NCBI GenBank assembly: GCA_963718195.1
Contig: CAVQYQ010000005.1
Location: forward strand, 372,001-436,000
Source of the DNA: MADRE3 sp963718195
GTDB lineage: Bacteria; Desulfobacterota; Desulfobulbia; Desulfobulbales; Desulfocapsaceae
DNA: 64,000 bases
Reading direction: 5' to 3'
Below the pieces are notes generated by a model. The model worked only from the letters and a program-made list of their open reading frames with translations, did not search any database and was not told where the DNA came from. Made by a program: the position numbers and the translations under genes. The stretch's first letter is position 1; each line of letters begins with the position of its first letter. Positions 25,881 to 33,769 of the stretch are shown here, piece after piece.

Positions 25881-26153
25881 ATGAACAAAAAGGAACTGAT
25901 TGAAAGCATCGCAGGTGCAGCCGACATTAGTAAAGCCGCAGCAGAAAAAGCTCTTAACGGAACGCTTGCAGCAATCGCGGATGCTCTTAAAAAAGGTGAT
26001 AAAGTCACCTTGGTAGGTTTTGGAACATTTTCCGTATCCAAGCGCGAGGCTCGCACTGGACGTAATCCCCAAACAGGAAAGTCCATTAAAATTCCAGCCA
26101 AAAATGTTGCAAAGTTCAAAGCTGGTAGCAAGTTGTCTGATGCTATCAACTAA
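25881..26153 (+). CDS. HU-family DNA-binding protein
   Basis: This is a 90-residue histone-like nucleoid protein that bends DNA as a dimer. It starts MNKKELIESIAGAADISKAAAEKAL and carries the beta-arm signature GFGTFSVSKREARTGRNPQTGKSIKIPA, ending KFKAGSKLSDAIN. Length is typical of HU. The GGAGG site seven bases before the ATG is strong. Whether it is HU or an IHF subunit cannot be settled by eye, but the N-terminus and C-terminus favour HU. Confidence 0.94.
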   Translation: MNKKELIESIAGAADISKAAAEKALNGTLAAIADALKKGDKVTLVGFGTFSVSKREARTGRNPQTGKSIKIPAKNVAKFKAGSKLSDAIN

Positions 26154-26214
26154 GTTCATTAGCATGAATTTCCAAGCAGTTTAAATAAGTTACATAGGTT
26201 TTCGTAACTGACAT

Positions 26215-26291
26215 CGGGACGTGGCTCAGTCTGGTAGAGCACAGCGTTCGGGACGCTGGGGTCGGAGGTTCAAATCCTCTCGTCCCGACCA
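26215..26291 (+). tRNA. tRNA-Pro, anticodon CGG
   Basis: A complete 77-nt cloverleaf can be drawn. The acceptor arms CGGGACG and CGTCCCG pair perfectly and the D arm closes with GCTC/GAGC. The anticodon stem CAGCG/CGCTG encloses loop TTCGGGA, with anticodon CGG at 26249-26251. The T arm is GGAGG-TTCAAAT-CCTCT. The CCA end is encoded (26289-26291). It reads CCG proline codons. Confidence 0.97.
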
Positions 26292-26349
26292 CCTCATTCA
26301 GTTTATTACGAAACATTATAGGTAGCGAATCTCTACTGCTGGCAAGGCT

Positions 26350-26390
26350 AAAAAGCCGCAATCCTTTCTGGATGCGGCTTTTCTTTTTTT
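26350..26390 (+). terminator. Rho-independent terminator after tRNA-Pro, abutting cbiD
   Basis: AAAAGCCGCA (26351-26360) pairs with TGCGGCTTTT (26373-26382), with further pairing of ATCC/GGAT inside the loop, and a run of T follows to 26390. It is a strong intrinsic terminator for the tRNA transcript. The ATG of cbiD is the next base, so the second cobalamin operon has no room for a normal leader after it. Confidence 0.9.
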
Positions 26391-27479
26391 ATGGCAATGA
26401 AGAAACTACGCTCAGGGTATTCAACAGGCGCTTGTGCCGCTGCTGCAGCAAAGGCTGCGGCCATTGTGCTTTTTTCCGGGAAAGAGACCTCCCAGGTTAC
26501 CATACCGTTTCCTGACAACAGCCGCGTCACCTTTCAGGTAATCTGGTCACGTCTGGTCGGTGACGAATCCCAAGCTGCGGTTGTCAAGGATGGCGGAGAC
26601 GATCCCGATGTGACAAACGGCGCAGTAATCTCAGCTACTGTCCGTTTCAATTCGCAATCTGACTCGAAACATTTCAATATTATTAACATTCTCGGCGGTC
26701 ACGGTGTCGGTACAGTGACCAAGCCCGGACTTCCCGTAGCTGTTGGCAAACCTGCAATCAATCCCGTTCCGGTCAAAATGATTACCGAGGCCGTAGAAGA
26801 AGCAATTTTTCAAATGCACAAAGACCCGGGTATTGTTCTTGATGTGATAATTAACGTTCCTGATGGGGAAGAGCTCGCAAAGAAGACACTCAACAAACGG
26901 CTTGGCATCATCGGAGGAATATCAATTCTTGGCACAACCGGTATTGTTAAACCAGTGTCGGCTGAAGCCTGGACAGCCACAATTTCTTCCTGCATGAACG
27001 TCGCGTCAGCTGCCGGACTCAAAGAAATAATTCTTTCAACCGGTCGTTCTTCTGAAAGGTGCGTTCAATCACATTTGGCGTTTCCCGAGGAGGCACTTGT
27101 CATGATGGGAGACTATCTCGAATTTGCTCTCAAAGAAACGACCAAACATGACTACCAGAGGATCCATATGGCAACCATGTGGGCAAAGCTGCTGAAAGGA
27201 GCAATGAAAATTCCGCAGACCCATGTACGTCATGGAATTCTTGATACTTCAATGATTATTAAATTCTTCAGAGACAATCAGGTCTCTGCGAAGCTCCTTG
27301 AAATTCTTGAACCGTGCAATACCGCTCGTGAAGTATTGGAGAAATTGCTGGAACGTGAAGAGGCAGAAATTATCACCTGGGCCTGCAAATGTGCAAAAAA
27401 TCATTATAGCAGTATGACCAATGCTGAGATCTCCATCCATCTTGTACATGGGTCTGGCAGATTAATCTGCAGTATTTAG
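26391..27479 (+). CDS. cbiD: Cobalt-precorrin-5B C1-methyltransferase
   Basis: CbiD methylates C1 of cobalt-precorrin-5B and is specific to the anaerobic, early-cobalt pathway. The 362-residue protein has the N-terminal signature LRSGYSTGACAAAAAKAA, then GGDDPDVTNGA and GGHGVGTVTKPGLPV. GISILGTTGIVKPVS is in the middle and a KLLKGAMKIPQTHVRHG segment is in the C-terminal half. ATG codons at 26391 and 26397 are both possible; neither has a Shine-Dalgarno, since the bases before are the T-run of the preceding terminator. The gene heads the operon cbiD-cbiET-cbiF-fmdE-like. Confidence 0.95.
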   Translation: MAMKKLRSGYSTGACAAAAAKAAAIVLFSGKETSQVTIPFPDNSRVTFQVIWSRLVGDESQAAVVKDGGDDPDVTNGAVISATVRFNSQSDSKHFNIINILGGHGVGTVTKPGLPVAVGKPAINPVPVKMITEAVEEAIFQMHKDPGIVLDVIINVPDGEELAKKTLNKRLGIIGGISILGTTGIVKPVSAEAWTATISSCMNVASAAGLKEIILSTGRSSERCVQSHLAFPEEALVMMGDYLEFALKETTKHDYQRIHMATMWAKLLKGAMKIPQTHVRHGILDTSMIIKFFRDNQVSAKLLEILEPCNTAREVLEKLLEREEAEIITWACKCAKNHYSSMTNAEISIHLVHGSGRLICSI

Positions 27480-27487
27480 GGGATGAT

Positions 27488-28714
27488 ATGGGCGATCATC
27501 AAATTTATGTTATCGGTGTGTCGGGGGAAGAATTACCAATAGGACATATCGATGACCACATCACAGAATGCTCTACCATTATCGCTGCAGCTTCGGTACT
27601 AGGACGCATACAAGAGCTGTACGAAACCGATTATCCATTAAAGCAATGGGTTTTGATCACCCCAGTCTCCCGGTGTCTCGATATCATATCAGAGACCATC
27701 AATTCCGATTCTGTAATGGTGCTTACCAGTGGTGACCCACTTTTCTATGGTTTGGGGAACACCCTTAAAAACAGATTTCCCGATAAACAGCTTGTTTTCC
27801 TGCCAGCGCTTTCGTCACTACAACTCTGCTTTGCTCGGTTTGGTGAGGTCTGGAACGATACAGCATTCCTTAGTCTGCACGGAAGATCCTTTGCGGATCT
27901 GAACAGTGAATTGCATCGGAATAAACTTTTCATACTCACCGACAGGGATAATTCACCCGACAAAATTGCCCGGCATCTCCTGGAGATACTTTCACCTTCC
28001 GAACAGGAGCGTTACCTAATGCATGTTGGCGTCAGACTGGGGACAAAAAAAGAACAGCTATACTCGGGTTCACTTCTGGACATATCGGACAGGAGCTTCA
28101 AACAGCCAAATTGCACCATTCTTCTGCGCCGACAGAATCCATCTGTTGCAGCTAACATTTTTGGTCTTCAGGAATCTGAAATCAGGCACAGCAGGGGGCT
28201 GATAACAAAAAATGAAGTACGTGCTGCTGTACTCCATGCCCTCAGACTTCCCCCTAAAGGTGTATTCTGGGATATTGGCGCTGGTTCCGGATCAATCAGC
28301 CTGGAGGCCGGATTGCTTAATCCAGGTTTAGCTGTCTACGCAATTGAACAGAAGCAGGATCAGATAGACAATATCACACATAACAGAACAGCGTTTAAAT
28401 GCTGGAATATGACGATCTGCGAGGGAAAAGCTCCTCAGGCACTAGAGTCCCTGCCCAGACCGGATTCAATCTTCATAGGCGGTAGCGGCGGATCACTTGG
28501 TGCGATACTTTCATATATCGATGAAACGTATCCGCAGACCAGACGAATCGTACTAACCGGGGTCATAAAAATTACTATTGACACCGCACCGAAACTGCTT
28601 CATCGCTTAGGATATTCAGTCGATGTAAGTATCGTTTCGACTACTCGTTATTCGTATCCTGGACATGATTCCATACAATTTAACCCCATACATATAATAC
28701 GAGCGACTCGATAA
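27488..28714 (+). CDS. cbiET: Fused CbiE-CbiT: cobalt-precorrin-7 C5-methyltransferase / precorrin-6B C15-methyltransferase (decarboxylating)
   Basis: This bifunctional protein of 408 residues methylates C5 and C15 and removes the C12 acetate carboxylate. Residues 1 to about 200 are a CbiE tetrapyrrole methylase (IYVIGVSGEELP, MVLTSGDPLFYGLG). From about 215 the CbiT part begins (ITKNEVRAAVLHALRLPPKGVFWDIGAG) with the SAM motif DIGAGSGSISLEA and later FIGGSGGSLG. The fusion is common and equals CobL of the aerobic pathway. It follows cbiD by eight bases and precedes cbiF by one. Confidence 0.94.
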   Translation: MGDHQIYVIGVSGEELPIGHIDDHITECSTIIAAASVLGRIQELYETDYPLKQWVLITPVSRCLDIISETINSDSVMVLTSGDPLFYGLGNTLKNRFPDKQLVFLPALSSLQLCFARFGEVWNDTAFLSLHGRSFADLNSELHRNKLFILTDRDNSPDKIARHLLEILSPSEQERYLMHVGVRLGTKKEQLYSGSLLDISDRSFKQPNCTILLRRQNPSVAANIFGLQESEIRHSRGLITKNEVRAAVLHALRLPPKGVFWDIGAGSGSISLEAGLLNPGLAVYAIEQKQDQIDNITHNRTAFKCWNMTICEGKAPQALESLPRPDSIFIGGSGGSLGAILSYIDETYPQTRRIVLTGVIKITIDTAPKLLHRLGYSVDVSIVSTTRYSYPGHDSIQFNPIHIIRATR

Positions 28715-28715
28715 G

Positions 28716-29504
28716 ATGAATGATACAGCCAGCAATGGGAAAGTATTTTTTATTGGTGCTGGACCAGGTGCACCTGACTTGATCACCCTTCGGGGCAAGA
28801 AGATTATAGACAAGGCAGATTGTATTATCTATGCCGGCAGTCTCGTGAACAATGAACTGTTTGCCGGGTGTCATGCAGAAATATACGATTCGAGCACGCT
28901 TAATCTTGATGAAATAATAGAATTAATAAAAGAAAGTGTCTACGCCGGGGGGACAGTCGCGCGCGTCCATACCGGAGATCCTTCTTTGTATGGGGCGACA
29001 ATGGAGCAGATGGCTCGGCTTGAGTCACTGAATATAGAATTTGAAATGATTCCCGGTGTTTCCTCTGCATTTGGAGCTGCTGCCGCCCTTGGTGCAGAAC
29101 TTACACTTCCTGAAATTACCCAGACTGTTATAATCACCAGGAAAGGTGGAAGAACCCCGGTTCCAGAAAATGAGAGTCTTGAGAGACTGGCTTCTCACCG
29201 GGCAACCATGATGATATTTCTCTCTGTTGGCATGATTTCGGGAGTAGTCGACGACCTGCTCGCTGGTGGTTATGAGCTAACGACACCGGTGTCTGTGGTT
29301 CAAAGAGCAAGCTGGCCTGACCAGAGGATTGTTGCCGGTACCCTGGGGGATATTGCCGAACGCGTTGAACGCGAGGGAATAAAGAAAACAGCAATGATCT
29401 GCGTCGGAACTGTTTTCGGTAAATCTCCGCTGCAGGCTGAGTCTAAACTCTACGACAAACATTTCAGCCATGGTACCAGAGAATCAAAGACCGGCCATTC
29501 GTGA
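28716..29504 (+). CDS. cbiF: Cobalt-precorrin-4 C11-methyltransferase
   Basis: CbiF transfers a methyl group to C11 of cobalt-precorrin-4. The 262-residue protein has the tetrapyrrole methylase motifs FFIGAGPGAPDLITLRG at the N-terminus, then IIYAGSLVN and VARVHTGDPSLYGA, and MIPGVSSAFGAAAALGAELTLPE, the combination that marks CbiF/CobM. VVQRASWPDQRIVAGTL follows in the C-terminal half. It starts directly after the cbiET stop and is followed closely, possibly with overlap, by the FmdE-like gene. Confidence 0.95.
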   Translation: MNDTASNGKVFFIGAGPGAPDLITLRGKKIIDKADCIIYAGSLVNNELFAGCHAEIYDSSTLNLDEIIELIKESVYAGGTVARVHTGDPSLYGATMEQMARLESLNIEFEMIPGVSSAFGAAAALGAELTLPEITQTVIITRKGGRTPVPENESLERLASHRATMMIFLSVGMISGVVDDLLAGGYELTTPVSVVQRASWPDQRIVAGTLGDIAERVEREGIKKTAMICVGTVFGKSPLQAESKLYDKHFSHGTRESKTGHS

Positions 29505-29517
29505 AGACGATACGTCT

Positions 29518-30102
29518 ATGGTGAAATTGCCGAGTTTTGAACGTCTCCTGGATGAATCGGTGTCACTGCATGGTCATCTGTGTGCCGGCCAGGTCATTGG
29601 TGTACGCATGTCAATGCTCGCCTTGCAGAGACTGGGGATTAATGATCCGAAAGGGCAAGAGAGAAAGCAGTTATATGTTATTGTCGAGATCGATCGCTGC
29701 GCCACAGATGCAATCCAGTCAGTAACTGGATGCAGCCTGGGTAAGCGTACAATGCGTCACGAAGATCTTGGCATCATGGCGGCAACATTTATAAACCTGA
29801 AAACTTCTGAGGCGGTAAGGGTTACAGCAAGGGAAGAATCCCGACAATTTTCAAAAAAATATTGCCCAGAGATACCGGATAAATATGAACAGCAACTCCA
29901 TGCCTACAAAGTTATGAAGGAACATGAACTTTTTACTGTTCAGGATGTACGTGTCGCCATCCCTGAAGAAGACCTTCCGGGCAAACCACTCAGCAGGGTA
30001 GTCTGTACCTCCTGTGGTGACTGGGTTCAGGATAAACGTGAAATAATGGTTGATGGAAAAATTCTCTGCAGAGGGTGTGCTGAGGGCAAATATTATACCT
30101 AG
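29518..30102 (+). CDS. FmdE-family zinc-ribbon protein
   Basis: The protein (194 residues from the ATG at 29518; 210 if the ATG at 29470, inside cbiF, is used) has an FmdE domain. Its signature is SLHGHLCAGQVIGVRMSM at the N-terminus, then EIDRCATDAIQSVTGCSLGKRT. A C-terminal zinc ribbon follows, with cysteine pairs in CTSCGDW and CRGCAEG. FmdE was named as a subunit E of formylmethanofuran dehydrogenase, yet such proteins occur widely in sulfate reducers without that enzyme, and no dehydrogenase subunits are near. Its position at the end of a cobalamin operon hints at a metal or corrinoid role, which is only inference. Confidence 0.85.
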   Translation: MVKLPSFERLLDESVSLHGHLCAGQVIGVRMSMLALQRLGINDPKGQERKQLYVIVEIDRCATDAIQSVTGCSLGKRTMRHEDLGIMAATFINLKTSEAVRVTAREESRQFSKKYCPEIPDKYEQQLHAYKVMKEHELFTVQDVRVAIPEEDLPGKPLSRVVCTSCGDWVQDKREIMVDGKILCRGCAEGKYYT

Positions 30103-30220
30103 CTCCCGGCGATCAAGTGGATGCTCGATGACTTCTATAAGCGCTACTCCGCCCTCAGCGCAGATAGAGCGATTATGTTCAACATGAAGCTTATTTAATA
30201 CACTATTTGGTAATACACAC

Positions 30221-31807
30221 ATGGTAACCTTATTGGACTACGGCGCTGGCAATGTCAGAAGTGTCAGAAATGCGGTGAGAAAACTTGGCTATGAGATAAC
30301 TGATGCCACATCACCAGAAGATGTAATAAATGCCGATAAATTGATATTTCCAGGAGTTGGCAGTTTTGGGCTGGTAATGGAGCAGCTTGAAAAGGATGGC
30401 TTTAAGAAGGCGCTTATTACCCGTATACACCAAAACAAGCCGTTTCTTGGTATATGCGTAGCGCTGCAGGCATTTTTTGAAGGAAGTGAAGAATCTCCAG
30501 GAGTTTCCGGACTCGGAATCTTGCCTGGTCAGGTCAAGCGATTCACAGAATCAGGTCTCTCCGTGCCTCAAATCGGCTGGAATGGTATAAAACAACATAA
30601 AGAGTGCTCTTTATTTGCCAACTATCATGATGAAAAGGTTTATTTTGTCCACTCCTATCACGTCCCGACAAAAATAGTGTCTCAGGAGTGGCTGCTGACT
30701 ACCACAGATTATGGTACTGAATTTGTCTCAGGTATCTGTCATGGAAATGTCGCTGCACTGCAGTTTCATCCAGAAAAAAGTGGCCGTGCCGGCTTACAGA
30801 TTCTAAAAAATTTTCTTTCAAATGAAGCTATTGAGGTCTTGTCCCAAAAACATATTACCCCGGAATTCAAGACCGCTTTTTCAAAGAGAATTATTGCCTG
30901 TCTCGATGTGCGGACGAACGATGAGGGCGATCTCGTTGTTACCAAAGGAGACCAATATGATGTCAGGGAAGAAGGAACAGTTCGAAATCTCGGCATGCCG
31001 GTTGATCTCGCAAAACGATATTTTGAAGAAGGAGCGGATGAAATAACCTTTCTCAATATCACCGGTTTTCGAGATTTTCCGCTCTCTGATCAACCGATGC
31101 TCGAGGTATTAAGAAAGACCTCGGAAAATGTCTTCGTACCGCTGACCATCGGAGGCGGAATCAGAGCGTTCACCGACTCTCATGGAACCTTTTATAATGC
31201 ACTTGATGTGGCCTCTGAATATTTCAGATCTGGTGCCGATAAAATATCAATAGGCAGCGATGCGGTCTATACTGTAGAACAGTTCCTGGAGACAGGAAAA
31301 AAATCCGGGGAAAGTTCAATCGAGCAGATATCTATTGTCTATGGAGCCCAGGCTGTTGTCATATCCGTTGATCCCAGGCGTATCTATGTGAGTGACCCTG
31401 AGGACTCGCCGCATCATGTTATAAAAACCTCTGTTCCCGGACCGGGTGGGGAACAATACTGCTGGTACCAGTGCACTGTCAGAGGCGGCCGTGAAGGCAG
31501 GGATATTGATGTCGTTCAGTTGGTAACCGTTTGCGAAGATCTCGGTGCAGGGGAAATCCTGTTGAACTGTATTGATAAGGATGGCACCAACAGCGGGTTT
31601 GATATTGAATTGATAAACCTTGTCAAAGAGTATGTCTCTATCCCGGTGATTGCTTCCAGCGGCGCTGGAAATTCCGGCCATTTTACCGAGGTGTTCTCAA
31701 GGACAGGAGCAGAGGCAGCGCTTGCAGCAGGTATTTTTCACAGGAAAGAAGTCGCGATACATGAGATTAAGCAGAAACTCAGAAATGAAAACATTTCCTG
31801 CCGCTAA
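30221..31807 (+). CDS. hisHF: Fused HisH-HisF imidazole glycerol phosphate synthase, eukaryote-like
   Basis: One 528-residue protein carries both activities of IGP synthase, which makes IGP and AICAR from PRFAR and glutamine. Residues 1 to about 205 are the HisH glutaminase with Cys79 in GICVALQAFFEGSEE and a histidine in LQFHPEKSG. From about 218 the HisF barrel begins (RIIACLDVR, first catalytic Asp) and continues to LLNCIDKDGT (second Asp). The barrel contains the insertions found in plant and fungal HIS7 enzymes, for example GDQYDVREEG, LNITGFRDFPL, SADKISIGSD-like GADKISIGSDAV and CWYQCTVRGGREG. Most bacteria have two separate genes. No other his genes are nearby. Confidence 0.95.
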   Translation: MVTLLDYGAGNVRSVRNAVRKLGYEITDATSPEDVINADKLIFPGVGSFGLVMEQLEKDGFKKALITRIHQNKPFLGICVALQAFFEGSEESPGVSGLGILPGQVKRFTESGLSVPQIGWNGIKQHKECSLFANYHDEKVYFVHSYHVPTKIVSQEWLLTTTDYGTEFVSGICHGNVAALQFHPEKSGRAGLQILKNFLSNEAIEVLSQKHITPEFKTAFSKRIIACLDVRTNDEGDLVVTKGDQYDVREEGTVRNLGMPVDLAKRYFEEGADEITFLNITGFRDFPLSDQPMLEVLRKTSENVFVPLTIGGGIRAFTDSHGTFYNALDVASEYFRSGADKISIGSDAVYTVEQFLETGKKSGESSIEQISIVYGAQAVVISVDPRRIYVSDPEDSPHHVIKTSVPGPGGEQYCWYQCTVRGGREGRDIDVVQLVTVCEDLGAGEILLNCIDKDGTNSGFDIELINLVKEYVSIPVIASSGAGNSGHFTEVFSRTGAEAALAAGIFHRKEVAIHEIKQKLRNENISCR

Positions 31808-31915
31808 TAGGCTTTATTGAAAAGACAGAGGGTTTTTTAATCGAAGCAGCAGGGGTAACCCAAGGTGGTTTCATTTACATTGAACCCACAACATGTGAGA
31901 TGAGCGATACTTCCC

Positions 31916-33769
31916 ATGCGCGATAATGAATTTCTCGCCATACGATCGGTAAGTGGCTGGGCCACGACCCTGGCACTCATGGTCCTCATGCTCTTCTGGA
32001 TATCGACCGTTACTTACCAGAAAGGTCTTACTGCCCTGTCCGAGGAGGGTGTGATTCGCCTTGAGCTATTCGTCACCTATCTACGCGGTGTCCTGACCAA
32101 GTATGAAAGTTTGCCGGAGCTGCTGGCACGAGACAAGCAACTCGTTAATTTTCTTCTCAACCCCGGTGGTAGAGACAGAATCGAAGCACTGAATAAGTAT
32201 CTGGAAACCATTAATGAGATAAGCAACACCGCCGACACCTACCTGATGGATCGTGACGGGCTGACAATTGCTGCGAGTAACTGGCAGGAAGAGCATCCAT
32301 TTGTGGGCAGAAATTTCAGTTATCGACCTTATTTCCAGCAGGCAATGAGAGGCCATCTTGGTCGTTATTTTGCACTTGGCACCACCTCAATTAAGCGAGG
32401 ATATTACTTTGCTTATCCGGTGCGTCGGGCACGTGAAATTCTCGGTGCAGTCGTAATAAAAATCAATATAGATACGGTGGAAAATAAATGGGGTTATCAT
32501 GATGAAACGTTCCTGGTCACCGATCCCGACAATGTCATCTTTATAACAACAAATGCTGATTGGCGTTTCAAGACGCTTGGCGAATTGGATACAAAGGCCA
32601 TTGATTTGATAAAAAAGAGCAGGCGGTATCCGATTTCGGATCTGGAAACTCTGCCGTTGCAGGCGGTGAAGGATTATGAATTCGGTCGTGTTATCAATAT
32701 AAAAAGACCAGATGGTGCGTCCCGGACATATCTGCAGCAGTCACATTCAATGGAAGAAGCCGGCTGGAATGTGAGGATTATGACAGACATCCAACCCCTG
32801 AGAAGAAAAATTGTCGAGGTTAATTTCCTCGTCGGTGCAGGTATTCTTTTCAGCTATTCGCTCCTGGCTTTGTGGCGGCAGCGCCAAAAACGCCTTGCAG
32901 AGCTCAAACGGCTTGAAGATCAATCAAGGAGAGTACTCCAGGAGCTGAACGAAAAATTGGAAACCCGCGTCAACGAGAGAACGATTGAGCTGGTTGAGAC
33001 AAACAAACAACTGCTCAAGGAGATCCAGGAGAGAAAAAGTACAGAGGAAGCACTCAAGCGAACCCGTTCAGAACTTGTCCATGCTGCCAAGATGGCAACC
33101 CTTGGGCAGATGTCTGCCGGCATTAATCACGAGCTCAATCAGCCGCTTGCGGCAATAAGGAGTTACGCTGACAACGCCAGACAACTGCTTAGCAAGGACA
33201 GGCTGGAGGAAGCGAAATGGACTATGTCTCAAATTGGAGAGTTAACTGACAGAATGGCGCAACTTGGCGTTCAGCTCAAGGAGTTCTCAAGAAAGAGCAG
33301 TGACGACCTTGAAGTTGTCCCACTTCATGGGGTCATCGATGGTGCTCTGGAAATACTTTTTCCAGCGATCAAGAAAAATGATGTTACCCTGAATGTTCAT
33401 CTTCAACCTGAAGGTATAGAACTGCTCGCTAACCAGGTTCTGCTTCAACAGGTAATGGTCAATCTTCTCGGCAATGCGATACAGGCAATTGAAGGATGCT
33501 TGACAAGGAAAATCGACCTACACGCTTATGAGGATAACGATTTTGCTGTTATTGAAGTAAAGGATTCCGGACCGGGTATTCCCGTCGAGTATCTTCAAAA
33601 TGTTTTTGATCCGTTCTATACAACAAAACCGTCTGGCCGGGGGCTTGGGCTGGGATTGACAATAACCGAGCGGATATTGAAGGAAATGGGTGGCGATATC
33701 CGGGCAGAGACATCACCCGACGGTGCACTGTTTATCATCTCTTTAGGTCTGGCAAAAAAACAAGCATGA
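31916..33769 (+). CDS. dctB: DctB-type sensor histidine kinase for C4-dicarboxylates
   Basis: The 617-residue kinase has a membrane helix at about 15-33, a periplasmic double-Cache-like sensor to about 300 (TYLMDRDGLTIAASNWQ, then FVGRNFSYRPYFQQAM), and a second helix at about 303-321. A coiled-coil linker leads to the HisKA domain with phosphoacceptor His405 in GINHELNQPLAAIRSYADNA. The HATPase domain has NLLGNAIQAIE, DSGPGIP and GRGLGLGLTI. This layout and the motif HELNQPLAAI match DctB. The last four bases overlap the dctD start, so the pair is coupled. The adjacent TRAP operon is the obvious target. Confidence 0.92.
   Translation: MRDNEFLAIRSVSGWATTLALMVLMLFWISTVTYQKGLTALSEEGVIRLELFVTYLRGVLTKYESLPELLARDKQLVNFLLNPGGRDRIEALNKYLETINEISNTADTYLMDRDGLTIAASNWQEEHPFVGRNFSYRPYFQQAMRGHLGRYFALGTTSIKRGYYFAYPVRRAREILGAVVIKINIDTVENKWGYHDETFLVTDPDNVIFITTNADWRFKTLGELDTKAIDLIKKSRRYPISDLETLPLQAVKDYEFGRVINIKRPDGASRTYLQQSHSMEEAGWNVRIMTDIQPLRRKIVEVNFLVGAGILFSYSLLALWRQRQKRLAELKRLEDQSRRVLQELNEKLETRVNERTIELVETNKQLLKEIQERKSTEEALKRTRSELVHAAKMATLGQMSAGINHELNQPLAAIRSYADNARQLLSKDRLEEAKWTMSQIGELTDRMAQLGVQLKEFSRKSSDDLEVVPLHGVIDGALEILFPAIKKNDVTLNVHLQPEGIELLANQVLLQQVMVNLLGNAIQAIEGCLTRKIDLHAYEDNDFAVIEVKDSGPGIPVEYLQNVFDPFYTTKPSGRGLGLGLTITERILKEMGGDIRAETSPDGALFIISLGLAKKQA

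Noticed and set aside
26292..26390. Cobalamin riboswitch before cbiD
   Set aside because: The spacer between tRNA-Pro and cbiD is about 100 nt and is largely used by the tRNA terminator; no B12-box-like sequence was seen.
29518..30102. Formylmethanofuran dehydrogenase operon
   Set aside because: No other fmd/fwd subunit is in the window; FmdE-type proteins are widespread in bacteria without that enzyme.
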